The notes: a model not told the origin generated them from the sequence alone. Shown: positions 27,302 to 36,019, counted from the first letter of the stretch. The stretch is 52,840 nt of DNA from Flavobacteriaceae bacterium CP2B (GCA_001683825.1 LXTR01000041.1:1-52840); one strand, 5' to 3'. Numbers and translations: made by a program.

Positions 27302-27328
27302 AACCCCTTGTAAATCAAGGGGTTTTTT
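27302..27328 (+). terminator. tRNA terminator supplied by the element
   Basis: AACCCCTTG-taaat-CAAGGGGTT followed by a T-run, 12 bases after the tRNA end and inside the element. It replaces the host terminator now found beyond attR. Confidence 0.8.
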
Positions 27329-27343
27329 GTTGCCTCGCATCCA

Positions 27344-27365
27344 AAAGTTCCATCTAAAGTTCCAT
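27344..27365 (+). repeat. Paired direct repeats, candidate integrase arm sites at attL
   Basis: AAAGTTCCAT occurs at 27344-27353 and 27356-27365 (12-base spacing). Its 9-base core AAGTTCCAT appears in inverse orientation at 37086-37094 near attR. Repeats of this kind near both att sites fit arm-type binding sites for the integrase or excisionase. Confidence 0.5.
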
Positions 27366-27505
27366 TTGATTAGTAGCCTAGTTGACGGGCTAATCGTATT
27401 CAAGTGTTAAAGAACCGAACATTTCATCGAAAACTCGAACAAAACATCATCCTATTCTAAAATGCTGACGTACAGTTTATTATTAACGAATTTAAACATT
27501 ATAGC

Positions 27506-29119
27506 ATGAGTATTTATTTGAATTTAAATTACACCAAGAAGAAGGAGTTGTACGCTCCCAAGGAGGAAATCCCGGTAAGTATTTACTACTACTATGATAG
27601 GAAGAAGTTAAATGTTTCTACCGGAGTAAAGGTCAGTTTAATGAATTGGAATAGCTACAAAAGCAATACTCGTTCAGGTAATCCGGTTAAGAAGACTGAC
27701 CCGAGTTTTAAGACCAAAAATCTTCTTTTGAGGAATAAATGGAAGGAAGTACAGGATATTGTTGACCAGATTTCAATCGAAGGTCAAATACCAACAATTG
27801 ATTTGGTTAAGTCATTTCTATATCAAAAAGATAACGAACGTGTCAAGAAATCACTCACCAATCTCCATTTTTTATTCATTCTTGACGAATACCGCAATTG
27901 GATTAACTCGGTGGCCAATAGAAATAGAGAGAGCTACAAAAAATCAGTAAGGACCTGTTTAAAAAGGATTGAAGAATTTACATATCGCTATCAAAAGAAA
28001 CTTGGCTACAAGCTCTTAATCACTGACATTGACAACGATTATCAATATGCATTGATAGACTATTTAGACAAGCGAGGAGATACAGGTGAGCAACCTTCCA
28101 CGATTAGAAAAAGGCTTAAAATTTTGGTGAGTATGATTAACTGGAGTAGGGATGAAAAGAAATACACTGAACATCGCATTAAAGCCGTAAAAATGAAGTG
28201 GGACTTTCGGAGAGAGGTGATTTATTTAAAAAGGACCGAGATAATTAAACTATTGGAATTCAACGATTTCGATTATCGTTCATCAAACCACACTGAATAT
28301 TCTGAAGAATATATCACCGATAGACATTCAGATGGGACGGAGGTTATTTATACAAATCTTGAAGTGTATAGAGACATGCTCCTATTCGGTTGTGGGATAG
28401 GATGTAGATTTAGTGATTTAGTTAAATTGAAAGTAGGTCATGGAGTGCTCGATGAAGAGGGGAGTAGTTATTTCAGGTATCGAATGACTAAAAGCGAATA
28501 TAGTAAGGAGATAAAAGTTCCCATCAATAAACTCACTCAACAAGTATTCACAAAATACGCATCCGGGAAAGCCTCATCTGATTACATCTTTCCTCGGACC
28601 AAAAGAGGCAATCCGGTTTCTAACCAGAAGTTCAATAAACACCTTAAAGAAATAGGGCGATTGGTGGGCTTGGAAAGAAAAGTAAGTTGGCCAAAATTTA
28701 ATCTTCAGGGTCAAGTTGTGGGTGATACTGACACTTTAGAGCCACTTTATGACCGGATTTCCTCCCATATAATGAGAAGAACATTTATTCGGGAAGGGCT
28801 AACGGCAGGAGTTCCACCATATAAGTTAATGGAGTTAAGCGGCCATACAACAGAAAAGGTGTTCAAACGTTACTTCGATGTTTTGGATGAAGAATTGGAC
28901 GTGGAAGGAAAGAAGATATTCGACTTGAACATACTAACCATAGATGAAGAGAAATTAAATGGATGGTTGGAGTTACTAGAGGCTGAAGGAACAAATGAAA
29001 CTCATGTTGCCTCTAAAATATTGGATAAGACATCTCTTTTAAAGGAATTGAAATCATTATTCGAAGACGGCTTAATTCCTGAAGTTGTTTATCATAAAAA
29101 AGTGGAGGCACTATTATGA
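27506..29119 (+). CDS. Tyrosine-type integrase
   Basis: 537 residues. The N-terminal 100 form an arm-DNA-binding domain (KKELYAPKEEIPVSIYYYYD) followed by a SAM-like core-binding domain (about 100-225). The catalytic domain has Arg in FGCGIGCRFSDLVKLK, His and Arg in SSHIMRRTFIREGLT, His in LSGHTTEKVF and the nucleophile Tyr in KRYFD. It lies immediately downstream of attL, as expected for a tRNA-targeting integrase. The C-terminal extension of about 50 residues has no visible domain. It should integrate and excise the element at the 13-base repeat. Confidence 0.93.
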   Translation: MSIYLNLNYTKKKELYAPKEEIPVSIYYYYDRKKLNVSTGVKVSLMNWNSYKSNTRSGNPVKKTDPSFKTKNLLLRNKWKEVQDIVDQISIEGQIPTIDLVKSFLYQKDNERVKKSLTNLHFLFILDEYRNWINSVANRNRESYKKSVRTCLKRIEEFTYRYQKKLGYKLLITDIDNDYQYALIDYLDKRGDTGEQPSTIRKRLKILVSMINWSRDEKKYTEHRIKAVKMKWDFRREVIYLKRTEIIKLLEFNDFDYRSSNHTEYSEEYITDRHSDGTEVIYTNLEVYRDMLLFGCGIGCRFSDLVKLKVGHGVLDEEGSSYFRYRMTKSEYSKEIKVPINKLTQQVFTKYASGKASSDYIFPRTKRGNPVSNQKFNKHLKEIGRLVGLERKVSWPKFNLQGQVVGDTDTLEPLYDRISSHIMRRTFIREGLTAGVPPYKLMELSGHTTEKVFKRYFDVLDEELDVEGKKIFDLNILTIDEEKLNGWLELLEAEGTNETHVASKILDKTSLLKELKSLFEDGLIPEVVYHKKVEALL

Positions 29120-29334
29120 TTTTGTTCCCTAGGAACAAAAATTATCCCCGATATAAAAACCTCCATTTAAGGGGGATTGTTGTTTTTGGATGTTTGCGTT
29201 TACGAGAAATTCAGTCCCCTCCTGATTGTTTGGATTAAAGTCTTAATACGGTCAATCCTTGACAAAAACATTAAAATTATGTCACTTGGTTTTTTGTGTT
29301 AAAATAGGTTATTTTGTGGGTAAATGAAGATATA

Positions 29335-30636
29335 ATGAATCAGTCCGGATTGCTAACAGTTGAAGAAGTGGCTCAAATGCTAAAAGTTACGAGGCAGACG
29401 GTGTCAAAATACATCAACTCTGAAAAAATTAACGCGATAAAAATAAATAAGAGTTATCGTGTTTCGATTGATGATTTTGAAAACTTTCTAAAAGAGAACT
29501 CAACCGTTCAGGAACCTACACTCTCTCATCTATATCGGACCAAATATTGCTCCTTGGAATACGAAGGAAAATCAGTAGAAAAAGAGGTGTTAGATGAGTC
29601 TTTACACGGCGAATTCAGGAATCTAAATGCTGCTGAGAAACAGACAGATAACATGTTCATCTTCGGAGACAATTACGCCGTTCTAAAGAAGCTTTTGGAA
29701 TCACATAAGGGATTGATAGACCTTATCTACATTGACCCACCATTTGGAACCGGACAGGATTTTAACTCTATTGATGAAGATTCTGCTTATTCTGACAAGC
29801 TGGTCAATAATGAATTTCTGGAGTTTCTACGTAAAAGATTATTCTTGTTAAGGGAGTTGCTATCCAATGAAGGAAGCATTTATTTACATATAGACAAGAA
29901 GATTGGCCACTATGTCAAGATAATCATGGATGAGGTTTTTGGGTATCAAAACTTTATAAATGACATCACTAGGATTAAGTGTAACCCTAAGAATTTTGCT
30001 AGAAATGCATATGGGAATTATTCTGATATGATTCTGTATTATGCGAAGAATAGGGATAAGCAGATTTGGAACGACATAAAGGAACCCATGACTGATGATA
30101 AAAGGAGGCAATTATTCCCGAAAAAGCATCCAGAGCATGGCTATTACACAACAAATCCGATACATGCTCCGGGAGTAACTCGGAATGGTGATACCGGCAT
30201 GGAATGGCAAGGGATATCTCCGCCTCCGGGAAGACATTGGAGATACTCAAGAGCTGTTCTGGACGAGCTAAATAATCAAGGATTGATAGAGTGGTCCAAT
30301 ACCGGGAATCCTCGTAAAATAGTCTTGGCCAAAGACCATAAAGGGTTTAAAATACAAGACGTTTGGGAATTTAAGGATAAAGGGCTTTCCTATGTTGATT
30401 ACCCTACTCAAAAGAACAACAAATTACTGGACCGAATAATTCAAAATTCTTCCCGGAATGATTCAGTTGTTTTGGATTGCTTTTCTGGCTCCGGCAGTAC
30501 ATTATTAGCAGCCAATAAACATGGAAGAAAGTGGATTGGCGTAGATAATTCTACAAAATCACTTGAGGTAATTACACGAACGTTTAACAATAAAAATATT
30601 GATTTTAATATGTACGAATATGTGCCGCTGAATTAA
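29335..30636 (+). CDS. HTH-fused adenine-specific DNA methyltransferase (type II RM)
   Basis: I used the ATG at 29335; a TTG at 29314 would add seven residues. Residues about 5-55 form an excisionase/MerR-type helix-turn-helix (LLTVEEVAQMLKVTRQTVSKYI). Residues 120 on carry motif IV DPPF (124-127), and the AdoMet motif FSGSG is at 383-387 in VLDCFSGSGSTLLAAN. The DPPF-before-FxGxG order is the beta class and acts on N6-adenine (or N4-cytosine). The target is unknown. The gene is convergent with the endonuclease gene, sharing the TTAA at 30633-30636 as both stops. The HTH fusion may autoregulate expression, but this is inference. Confidence 0.88.
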   Translation: MNQSGLLTVEEVAQMLKVTRQTVSKYINSEKINAIKINKSYRVSIDDFENFLKENSTVQEPTLSHLYRTKYCSLEYEGKSVEKEVLDESLHGEFRNLNAAEKQTDNMFIFGDNYAVLKKLLESHKGLIDLIYIDPPFGTGQDFNSIDEDSAYSDKLVNNEFLEFLRKRLFLLRELLSNEGSIYLHIDKKIGHYVKIIMDEVFGYQNFINDITRIKCNPKNFARNAYGNYSDMILYYAKNRDKQIWNDIKEPMTDDKRRQLFPKKHPEHGYYTTNPIHAPGVTRNGDTGMEWQGISPPPGRHWRYSRAVLDELNNQGLIEWSNTGNPRKIVLAKDHKGFKIQDVWEFKDKGLSYVDYPTQKNNKLLDRIIQNSSRNDSVVLDCFSGSGSTLLAANKHGRKWIGVDNSTKSLEVITRTFNNKNIDFNMYEYVPLN

Positions 30637-31466
30637 ATAAGCGAATGGAGATATTCTTCAAGTAGTAATGCACTCAATAAATCATATTCGCATTCTTGGG
30701 TCATAACAGCCGTCTTTTCATAAATAACCCCCCCCTCTGAAGTGTGTGTGGCCCACGGATAACCATCAATAATTCCAACCCTAATTACCCGCCCTCTTTG
30801 CTTACGGCATAAATTAATAACTTCTACTACTTGTTTATTTTGATTTCCTCCCGGTGAACCAATCCATTTGGCTTCTCCAATTACATATCGCTCATTCACT
30901 TTTGCCACTAAATCCGGTCTTTTAGTAACATTTTGACCCAGAACATCGTTCACAAAGTCCATTCCTTCCTGTTCCGATGAACTTAGAACATATATTCCTT
31001 CTGTTGATTGTTGGAATTCTCGCAGATTAAGCAAATTAAAATTTTCCCTTAACCATGCCGTAAACATTGGGCCCATTTGGGTGTTTAGTTTAGGGGCCTC
31101 TTCCAACTTAAAAACTACTTCATCAGCAGTAAGGGCATATAAAGATTCTGCGATTCTTCTTTTTTGAGCAGGATTGTTGTCCATACAATTGCCCATGTTC
31201 TTCATTAGATACCAAAGGGGCTCATCATAGGGAAACTTCACCTGTGTTCTTAATAAACCTATTAATTCATCGGTTCTCTGAGCTTGATGCGCAGAAATTA
31301 TGCGTCTTTGTAATCCAGCATCAAGTCTATTTGGCTGGGCAGTGGATAAAGGATATACTTCTAAGATATTGTCCAAATATGGTGTGTTTTCAAAGAGTTC
31401 TATGCTTCTTAGAACCCAGAAATTTAGTTGGTCTCTCTGCTCTTCAATATCTATTGTCCTTCTCAT
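30633..31466 (-). CDS. Tsp45I-like type II restriction endonuclease
   Basis: 277 residues with a PD-(D/E)xK core: PD at 184-185 (KRPDLVAKV) and ExK at 198-200 (VIGEAKWIG), followed by GGNQNKQ. This resembles the Tsp45I family of type II enzymes from memory of the family pattern; the recognition site is not determinable. The N-terminal 150 residues are helical and may hold specificity. It is convergent with the methyltransferase gene and ends inside its stop, which supports a restriction-modification pair protecting and stabilising the element. Confidence 0.78.
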   Translation of the reverse strand: MRRTIDIEEQRDQLNFWVLRSIELFENTPYLDNILEVYPLSTAQPNRLDAGLQRRIISAHQAQRTDELIGLLRTQVKFPYDEPLWYLMKNMGNCMDNNPAQKRRIAESLYALTADEVVFKLEEAPKLNTQMGPMFTAWLRENFNLLNLREFQQSTEGIYVLSSSEQEGMDFVNDVLGQNVTKRPDLVAKVNERYVIGEAKWIGSPGGNQNKQVVEVINLCRKQRGRVIRVGIIDGYPWATHTSEGGVIYEKTAVMTQECEYDLLSALLLEEYLHSLI

Positions 31467-31678
31467 CTTTATTAATCACGATTTTGACCCAATACTATCT
31501 TTTATCTCAGTAAGGGTATAACGAATATAGCATTTGTCAGTGGATTGGGTTTATAAAGCCATTTCAGATTAATTCGTAACATAATCTGTAACATTTAAAC
31601 GGCTGAAATAGAGCGCATTAATCTTGTGGGTCTTCTGGAATATTCGTAAATTATAGTTGAGTTTTAAAGGATAACACC

Positions 31679-32284
31679 ATGAGGATTAAATACAACCGCA
31701 CATCAAGCATTTCTCAGCATGGGGAAAGGTTCAAGATGGATACGGATAATTATGATTTAATTCTATTCGATAAGGGAGTTTCGGGTAAGGTTCCTTTCAA
31801 TGAACGTGAACAAGCCAAAAGGCTTATTGAATTGGTTGAAAAGGGGCAGGCTCGGGAACTCGTTGTGGATGAGCTCAGCCGATTGGGCAGAAATACGGTG
31901 AACTGCATTAGCACTCTTCAGTGGTTGGATGAAAAAGGTGTTACTGTAGCGGTTCGGGGTATGGGTAACCTTCAATCACGTATTGATGGTAAAAAGAACC
32001 CGATTTGGAATCTGATAACTTCGGTAATGAGTTCCCTTTACGAATTGGAACGGGAACAAATATTGGAACGTACTGAAATGGGTAGGAAGATGTACGTAAT
32101 TAATGGTGGTAAGCTTGGTAGGCCCAAAGGAACTTATGAGAATACTAAAACGTTCCTTGATAAACCGAAATCCAAACAGATTATTTCCCTTTTGGATAAG
32201 GGTAAATCGGTGCGTGATATATGTGGGCGAGTTAATGTTTCACCAAATACCGTAACTAAGGTTAAAAAACTGATATCTGCATGA
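31679..32284 (+). CDS. Serine recombinase (resolvase/invertase family)
   Basis: 201 residues. The N-terminal resolvase domain has the nucleophile serine in YNRTSSISQH (RxS motif at 7-9), DKGVSGKVPFNERE, and the signature DELSRLGRNT. The long E-helix is present (LITSVMSSLYELEREQILERTEMG) and the C-terminus is an HTH (KSVRDICGRVNVSPNTVTKVKK). It could resolve or invert DNA within the element. The gene overlaps the next ORF by ATGA, so both are likely co-translated. No clear res or inversion repeats were identified. Confidence 0.9.
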   Translation: MRIKYNRTSSISQHGERFKMDTDNYDLILFDKGVSGKVPFNEREQAKRLIELVEKGQARELVVDELSRLGRNTVNCISTLQWLDEKGVTVAVRGMGNLQSRIDGKKNPIWNLITSVMSSLYELEREQILERTEMGRKMYVINGGKLGRPKGTYENTKTFLDKPKSKQIISLLDKGKSVRDICGRVNVSPNTVTKVKKLISA

Positions 32285-32412
32285 AGATAAGTAAGCAGCA
32301 GAGGAAGGAGCTTCGAGAACTATGCGAACAGAAACGTGGTGAGGAATACGTGAAGTGGATTCAGGAACAGCCAACATACACGACGTTTGAGTGGGTGGAA
32401 TATTTAAGTTAG
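32281..32412 (+). CDS. Small ORF overlapping the serine recombinase gene
   Basis: A 43-residue ORF (MKISKQQRKELRELCEQKR) whose ATG overlaps the recombinase stop as ATGA. It is highly charged and probably helical, with a W-rich C-terminus (FEWVEYLS). The overlap suggests translational coupling and a role with the recombinase. No family recognised. Confidence 0.5.
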   Translation: MKISKQQRKELRELCEQKRGEEYVKWIQEQPTYTTFEWVEYLS

Positions 32413-32427
32413 TCTCCTATATTTTAG

Positions 32428-33096
32428 CTATAAATCATCAATGCTGTCAAAATATCCCTCACCTTTTAGTTCAGACAAATTTCTTCCAAAAGAGAACAAA
32501 AACAATTCTATCTGGTCTGGTTCGCATCCTGAATCCGTTGATATTTCATCAATTGTTTTAATGTATTGAACATAATTGTTTAGCGCATTATCATATCTAA
32601 TTCCACTCAATGGATTCAATTCTTCAAATCGGCCCGAATTTATTACCTCAATAATCTGCCTATCCAGTATAATTGATTTATAACCGTTTACTCTGGTTTT
32701 CAAAAAGTATATAAACTTTGAAATTGTAGAAACACCTATGCCCGATATTGAATTTGCATTTTGTATTAGTGTTTCAGCTGTTATTTCAGAATCCCTGTAG
32801 TTATCCAATATTATAACCAGAGTATTAAAATTATTATCCTTCAATATTGTTTCAATATTGTTTCCCCTCCCTTTAGTAGGATATCCCCACATTAAGGTCT
32901 TGATAATAAATTGCTCAATATTCCAAGCTGAATTAAATAGGTCAAATCTGTTCAGGGTGATGGTATTTTTCCCTTCAAATACCCGGTTTATTAGGTCGGA
33001 TTGATATTCACCTTCCCAATTTGATTTTGAAATGTCAAACGAATGATTCCTAAAGGGAATTTGGCATATCAATTCTTTATAATCTCGAATTCTCAT
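32428..33096 (-). CDS. OGG-fold helix-hairpin-helix protein (DNA glycosylase-like)
   Basis: 222 residues. A helix-hairpin-helix ISGIGVSTISKF (about 117-128) precedes a catalytic-type aspartate in ILDRQII (D145), as in HhH-GPD/OGG DNA glycosylases. The position of the Schiff-base lysine of OGG enzymes (two after the hairpin glycine) is a serine (S123), so a bifunctional glycosylase/lyase is unlikely. The N-terminal part has a conserved-looking WGYPTKGRG. It could recognise modified bases, perhaps as a defence or regulatory factor, but function is inference. It is leftward like the next gene, from which it is separated by 171 bases. Confidence 0.55.
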   Translation of the reverse strand: MRIRDYKELICQIPFRNHSFDISKSNWEGEYQSDLINRVFEGKNTITLNRFDLFNSAWNIEQFIIKTLMWGYPTKGRGNNIETILKDNNFNTLVIILDNYRDSEITAETLIQNANSISGIGVSTISKFIYFLKTRVNGYKSIILDRQIIEVINSGRFEELNPLSGIRYDNALNNYVQYIKTIDEISTDSGCEPDQIELFLFSFGRNLSELKGEGYFDSIDDL

Positions 33097-33158
33097 ATTA
33101 GCTTATAGTTGTCTCTAAAGGGCAATATTTATATCGAGGGGTCTATAACCACAAACGA

Positions 33159-33184
33159 ATTAAAGTGGATTGGAGGGGATTTTC
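33159..33184 (+). repeat. 26-base direct repeat, copy 1
   Basis: Starts ATTAAAGTGGATT and ends GGGGATTTTC; identical to 34323-34348 except one base. It lies in the gap between the OGG-like gene and the 274-aa gene. Together the copies bracket the 274-aa gene and the excisionase pseudogene. Confidence 0.75.
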
Positions 33185-33267
33185 ATGTTATTCATGGCGT
33201 TTTTAAGATATTAAAATCCAATTTTTTGAGTAATTAAAGATGATTTCAATTTGAGAGATTATTCTTT

Positions 33268-34092
33268 CTATTTGGATATAAAATCCATAAAACTTTTTCC
33301 TAACGGTGTTAGGTATAAATATGTAAAGGCCTTTTCACCTGTATATCTATTGGAGGTTGTATCATGTTCGAGAAGGCCTATTCTGCGAAGGTCTTGTGTC
33401 CAAAAATCAAATTCCCCATTTTCGAAACTTTTCATGAATTGAGTCCGAATCACCTTAATCTCCTCCCGAAAGTTTTCCCCGTCAATTTTGTTGTAGTCAA
33501 GCAATCTAGTTTGATATTCTGAATAGGTTTCATTAGTGCTGATTTTCCCATCGCCTTGGTCATAGCAGGCTTTTAAGCGCTCTCTTTCAATACGAAATTG
33601 CTTCATCAAATTTCTGTGCCGTTCTTCTTCAACGTACCAATGTTTTAATAAGACGATATGATTCTGATTCAGTTCTGAAGCAATATCAAGGTATGCATTG
33701 GCCAAGTCAAATGATTCGGGTTTAATTGTCTGTTGGGCTAACAATCGTTTAATAATCCCAAGTTTTTCCTTAGAATTAGTTTTACTTACTCTTATTAACA
33801 CTTCCTCAAAAAAATCTCCGAAATCCTCAGAATCAACGTATTCAGGGTCAAAATCCGGATTTACCGAGCGTATATATTGTGAAAATTCTTTGATAAAAGT
33901 TTCTACGCGTTCAGTTTTTAATCTGCCCCGTATTCCAAAGAAAGCCTCAGTGAAAAATGTAGCCACACCTGCTCCAATAATTGGGTCAGCTGAGAGTACC
34001 GAACTGGATGCTGCAAGAAGAATCTTTGATAACGTTTCGATTGATTGCGGTACTATATCCTTATCCTTCCTAATACTTGGTTTTGGTTTCAT
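33268..34092 (-). CDS. Unknown 274-residue protein of the element
   Basis: I do not recognise a family. The N-terminus is basic, followed by a weakly hydrophobic stretch (ILLAASSSVLSADPIIGAGVA, about 25-50), then charged helices with EDFGDFFEEVLIRVSK and a C-terminal winged-helix-like segment (DLRRIGLLEHDTTSNRYTG). The general layout resembles small effector or abortive-infection-type proteins of mobile elements, but no signature supports that. It is bracketed by 26-base direct repeats. Alternatives: a regulator with a C-terminal DNA-binding domain. Confidence 0.6.
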   Translation of the reverse strand: MKPKPSIRKDKDIVPQSIETLSKILLAASSSVLSADPIIGAGVATFFTEAFFGIRGRLKTERVETFIKEFSQYIRSVNPDFDPEYVDSEDFGDFFEEVLIRVSKTNSKEKLGIIKRLLAQQTIKPESFDLANAYLDIASELNQNHIVLLKHWYVEEERHRNLMKQFRIERERLKACYDQGDGKISTNETYSEYQTRLLDYNKIDGENFREEIKVIRTQFMKSFENGEFDFWTQDLRRIGLLEHDTTSNRYTGEKAFTYLYLTPLGKSFMDFISK

Positions 34093-34119
34093 TTATCTTT
34101 TTGTGAAGTTATAGTATTG

Positions 34120-34257
34120 ATTATGCGGTATCAAACGAAGTTTTCAACATAATTTCATTTTTAACTTCATCCTCTGAATTAACTACCAACCTATCTTCCC
34201 TAGCGATTAAGTCCTACTTGCGAATGTATCGTTTATAAGTTCCAATTTGGTGTATGT
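34120..34257 (-). pseudogene. Decayed duplicate of the excisionase-like gene
   Basis: On the reverse strand 34257-34180 aligns with the end of the intact excisionase-like gene: HQIGTYKRYIRK-stop-DLIAREDRL against IQIGTHKRYIRKEDLIAWEDKL. A glutamate codon has become TAG, and the N-terminal half is missing. It is therefore a partial duplicate, and lies between the 274-aa gene and direct-repeat copy 2. Confidence 0.75.
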
Positions 34258-34322
34258 AACTTTCCATTTAAGCGCTTTTAAGAAGCGATAATTCTTTCGA
34301 TGGGCAGATACACCGCAAATGG

Positions 34323-34348
34323 ATTAAAGTGGATTAGAGGGGATTTTC
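34323..34348 (+). repeat. 26-base direct repeat, copy 2
   Basis: One mismatch to the copy at 33159-33184. It lies between the excisionase pseudogene and the intact excisionase-like gene, 1164 bases from copy 1. Confidence 0.75.
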
Positions 34349-34509
34349 GGGTAATTTATAGCTCAGTAAACATTGGTAGTTTCGGAGATTCTCAATTAAA
34401 CTCTATCCGAAGCAATGTGAATACACAATCGGTAAATGAAATAATATTACTTCAGGTATTATTGAGGCATCTGAAACCATCAATTTTATAATTGTTCAGT
34501 ATTTGAATT

Positions 34510-34695
34510 TTAAACTTCCACCTGAGAATTTTCCATTAACTTATCCTCCCATGCAATTAGGTCCTCCTTGCGTATGTACCGTTTATGAGTTCCAATTTGG
34601 ATGATTGGTAACCCGTAGTGTTTCCGCCAGTATTCAATGGTTTTTCTATCCACGTTATACAATTTTTGAAGCTGCTGCTTTGATATTCTTTCCAT
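34510..34695 (-). CDS. Excisionase-like helix-turn-helix protein
   Basis: 61 residues with the MerR/excisionase-type winged HTH: ISKQQLQKLYNVDRKTIEYWRKHYGLP then a wing IGTHKRYIRKEDLIAWED. Proteins of this type direct integrase toward excision or act as small repressors. It is 11 bases downstream of the HUH-like gene on the same strand. A decayed copy lies about 250 bases away. Confidence 0.8.
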   Translation of the reverse strand: MERISKQQLQKLYNVDRKTIEYWRKHYGLPIIQIGTHKRYIRKEDLIAWEDKLMENSQVEV

Positions 34696-34706
34696 ATCCT
34701 GATTAT

Positions 34707-35105
34707 TTATACTAATGTTTTACTGTTGCTGTTAATTCGCTTATTCATATATCGTAATGCCGATAAATCATTACATCCGGGTTCTAAGTAAACGGTTCCG
34801 TACTTGCCGTAGCAGGTATCATGTGAACCTCCGTAACCTATACCCCGCACCCAATCTCCGTGAACGAACATGCCTAATAGCCGATAGAGGGCTTTTTCAT
34901 CGGTATATTCAATTTGAACGTGTGCATGATACTTCCATCTGTATCGGTCTTTTTCAATGCTGTAGGTTAGGATTGCGGTATCATCCAACTTCTTTAATTT
35001 CTTATAGAAGGTGGTTATCTGTTTATGGAGGTTTGATTCGGTTGCCGGGTATCTACCATTACCTTTCATATTCCATTTTCTTATTGTTCCAAATACTTTT
35101 TTCAT
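34707..35105 (-). CDS. Small HUH-endonuclease-like protein
   Basis: 132 residues. Three motifs in the order of single-tyrosine HUH enzymes are visible: AILTYSIEKD (44-53), the HUH pair H60-A-H62 in KYHAHVQIEY, and tyrosine-lysine Y119xxK122 in ALRYMNKRI. Such enzymes nick single-stranded DNA at an origin (Rep, relaxase or Y1 transposase). No helicase domain is attached and no other part of a Rep protein is seen. It may start replication or mobilisation of the excised circle. The match is by motif and order only; an unrelated protein with a chance HxH is possible. Confidence 0.5.
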   Translation of the reverse strand: MKKVFGTIRKWNMKGNGRYPATESNLHKQITTFYKKLKKLDDTAILTYSIEKDRYRWKYHAHVQIEYTDEKALYRLLGMFVHGDWVRGIGYGGSHDTCYGKYGTVYLEPGCNDLSALRYMNKRINSNSKTLV

Positions 35106-35307
35106 CGCTATTTATCTTAAAATTTAATAGAACGGAACCATTACGAGCTACATCGTTCGGAACCATTTTACCAGTAAATAATTTGAAGAAGTTTTACCCA
35201 TATTTTCGTATGATAAGCGTGTTCTTCGGGAATAAATATGGAGCTGTGGAACAAAACGATTAGTATTGGGAAAGATTTATGTAAAAAACATCAAATCAAA
35301 TAGTTAA

Positions 35308-35622
35308 ATGATTATTTCGCAACAATATCCGCTTATAAATCAAATTGGTTCAAGTAATATGCACCTACTCGTTCACTTCAACGCACCCGTACCCGAACTC
35401 AATGGTCCGTTTTCACCAAGGGTTCATCAGAATCAATTGAATTTCTTTTCCAGTGGTAATCCCCACATTACTGGAGATGCTCCATCACGGACAACGTATG
35501 CCGGCTTATATCGGGAGTTTGGGGATAAATTTGGGCATGGAATCCTTTATGAAGATGGTACTTCCATAGAATATACACTTACCCTCACGTCTACGGGGTT
35601 GAAGTGGAAGTTTGGTAGGTAG
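35308..35622 (+). CDS. Unknown 104-residue protein
   Basis: No family recognised. The sequence is rich in aromatic, glycine and proline residues (HLLVHFNAPVPELNGPFSP, GLYREFGDKFGHGILYEDG) and ends TSTGLKWKFGR. It stands alone between the HUH-like gene (divergent) and a terminator at 35648. An internal ATG at 35359 would give 87 residues starting MHLLVHFN. Confidence 0.5.
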   Translation: MIISQQYPLINQIGSSNMHLLVHFNAPVPELNGPFSPRVHQNQLNFFSSGNPHITGDAPSRTTYAGLYREFGDKFGHGILYEDGTSIEYTLTLTSTGLKWKFGR

Positions 35623-35647
35623 GAATTGTACTGCCTTTAAGGGATAG

Positions 35648-35675
35648 GTGCAGCTCAATAGGGCTGCACTTTTTC
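35648..35675 (+). terminator. Terminator of the 104-aa gene
   Basis: GTGCAGC and GCTGCAC arms with a seven- to eight-base loop and a following T-run, 26 bases after the stop at 35622. The stretch from here to 36019 holds no other gene that I can support. Confidence 0.7.
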
Positions 35676-36019
35676 ATATCACGGTTTGATATTAATGAAC
35701 TCTGCTTCATCCGAATCTGATTAACAACGTGAAAATTGCCATTCACATAAATGTTAAAATTTCGTGCTGTTCATCGGTAGGGAATCTTCTTGAACATCCA
35801 TTTTCAGCAATCGTACGTATTAACATTATTGGTGCATATATCAGATTATGAACAGGTTAAGCTTATTGCAATCGCTAATTATGATATTAGGATGTTCAAA
35901 GTGCTAAGTTGATTTCAGATGTAAAAAGACAATGTAATACTTGGTATTGTCATCCTCTTATTAATGCGCCAGCCCCAAAGTGGAACAACAGTTTATTATT
36001 AACCAAAACCGATTTGAAA

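Noticed and set aside
34300-34491. 63-residue plus-strand frame
   Set aside because: It covers a direct repeat copy and AT-rich sequence, with no motif or ribosome-binding site.
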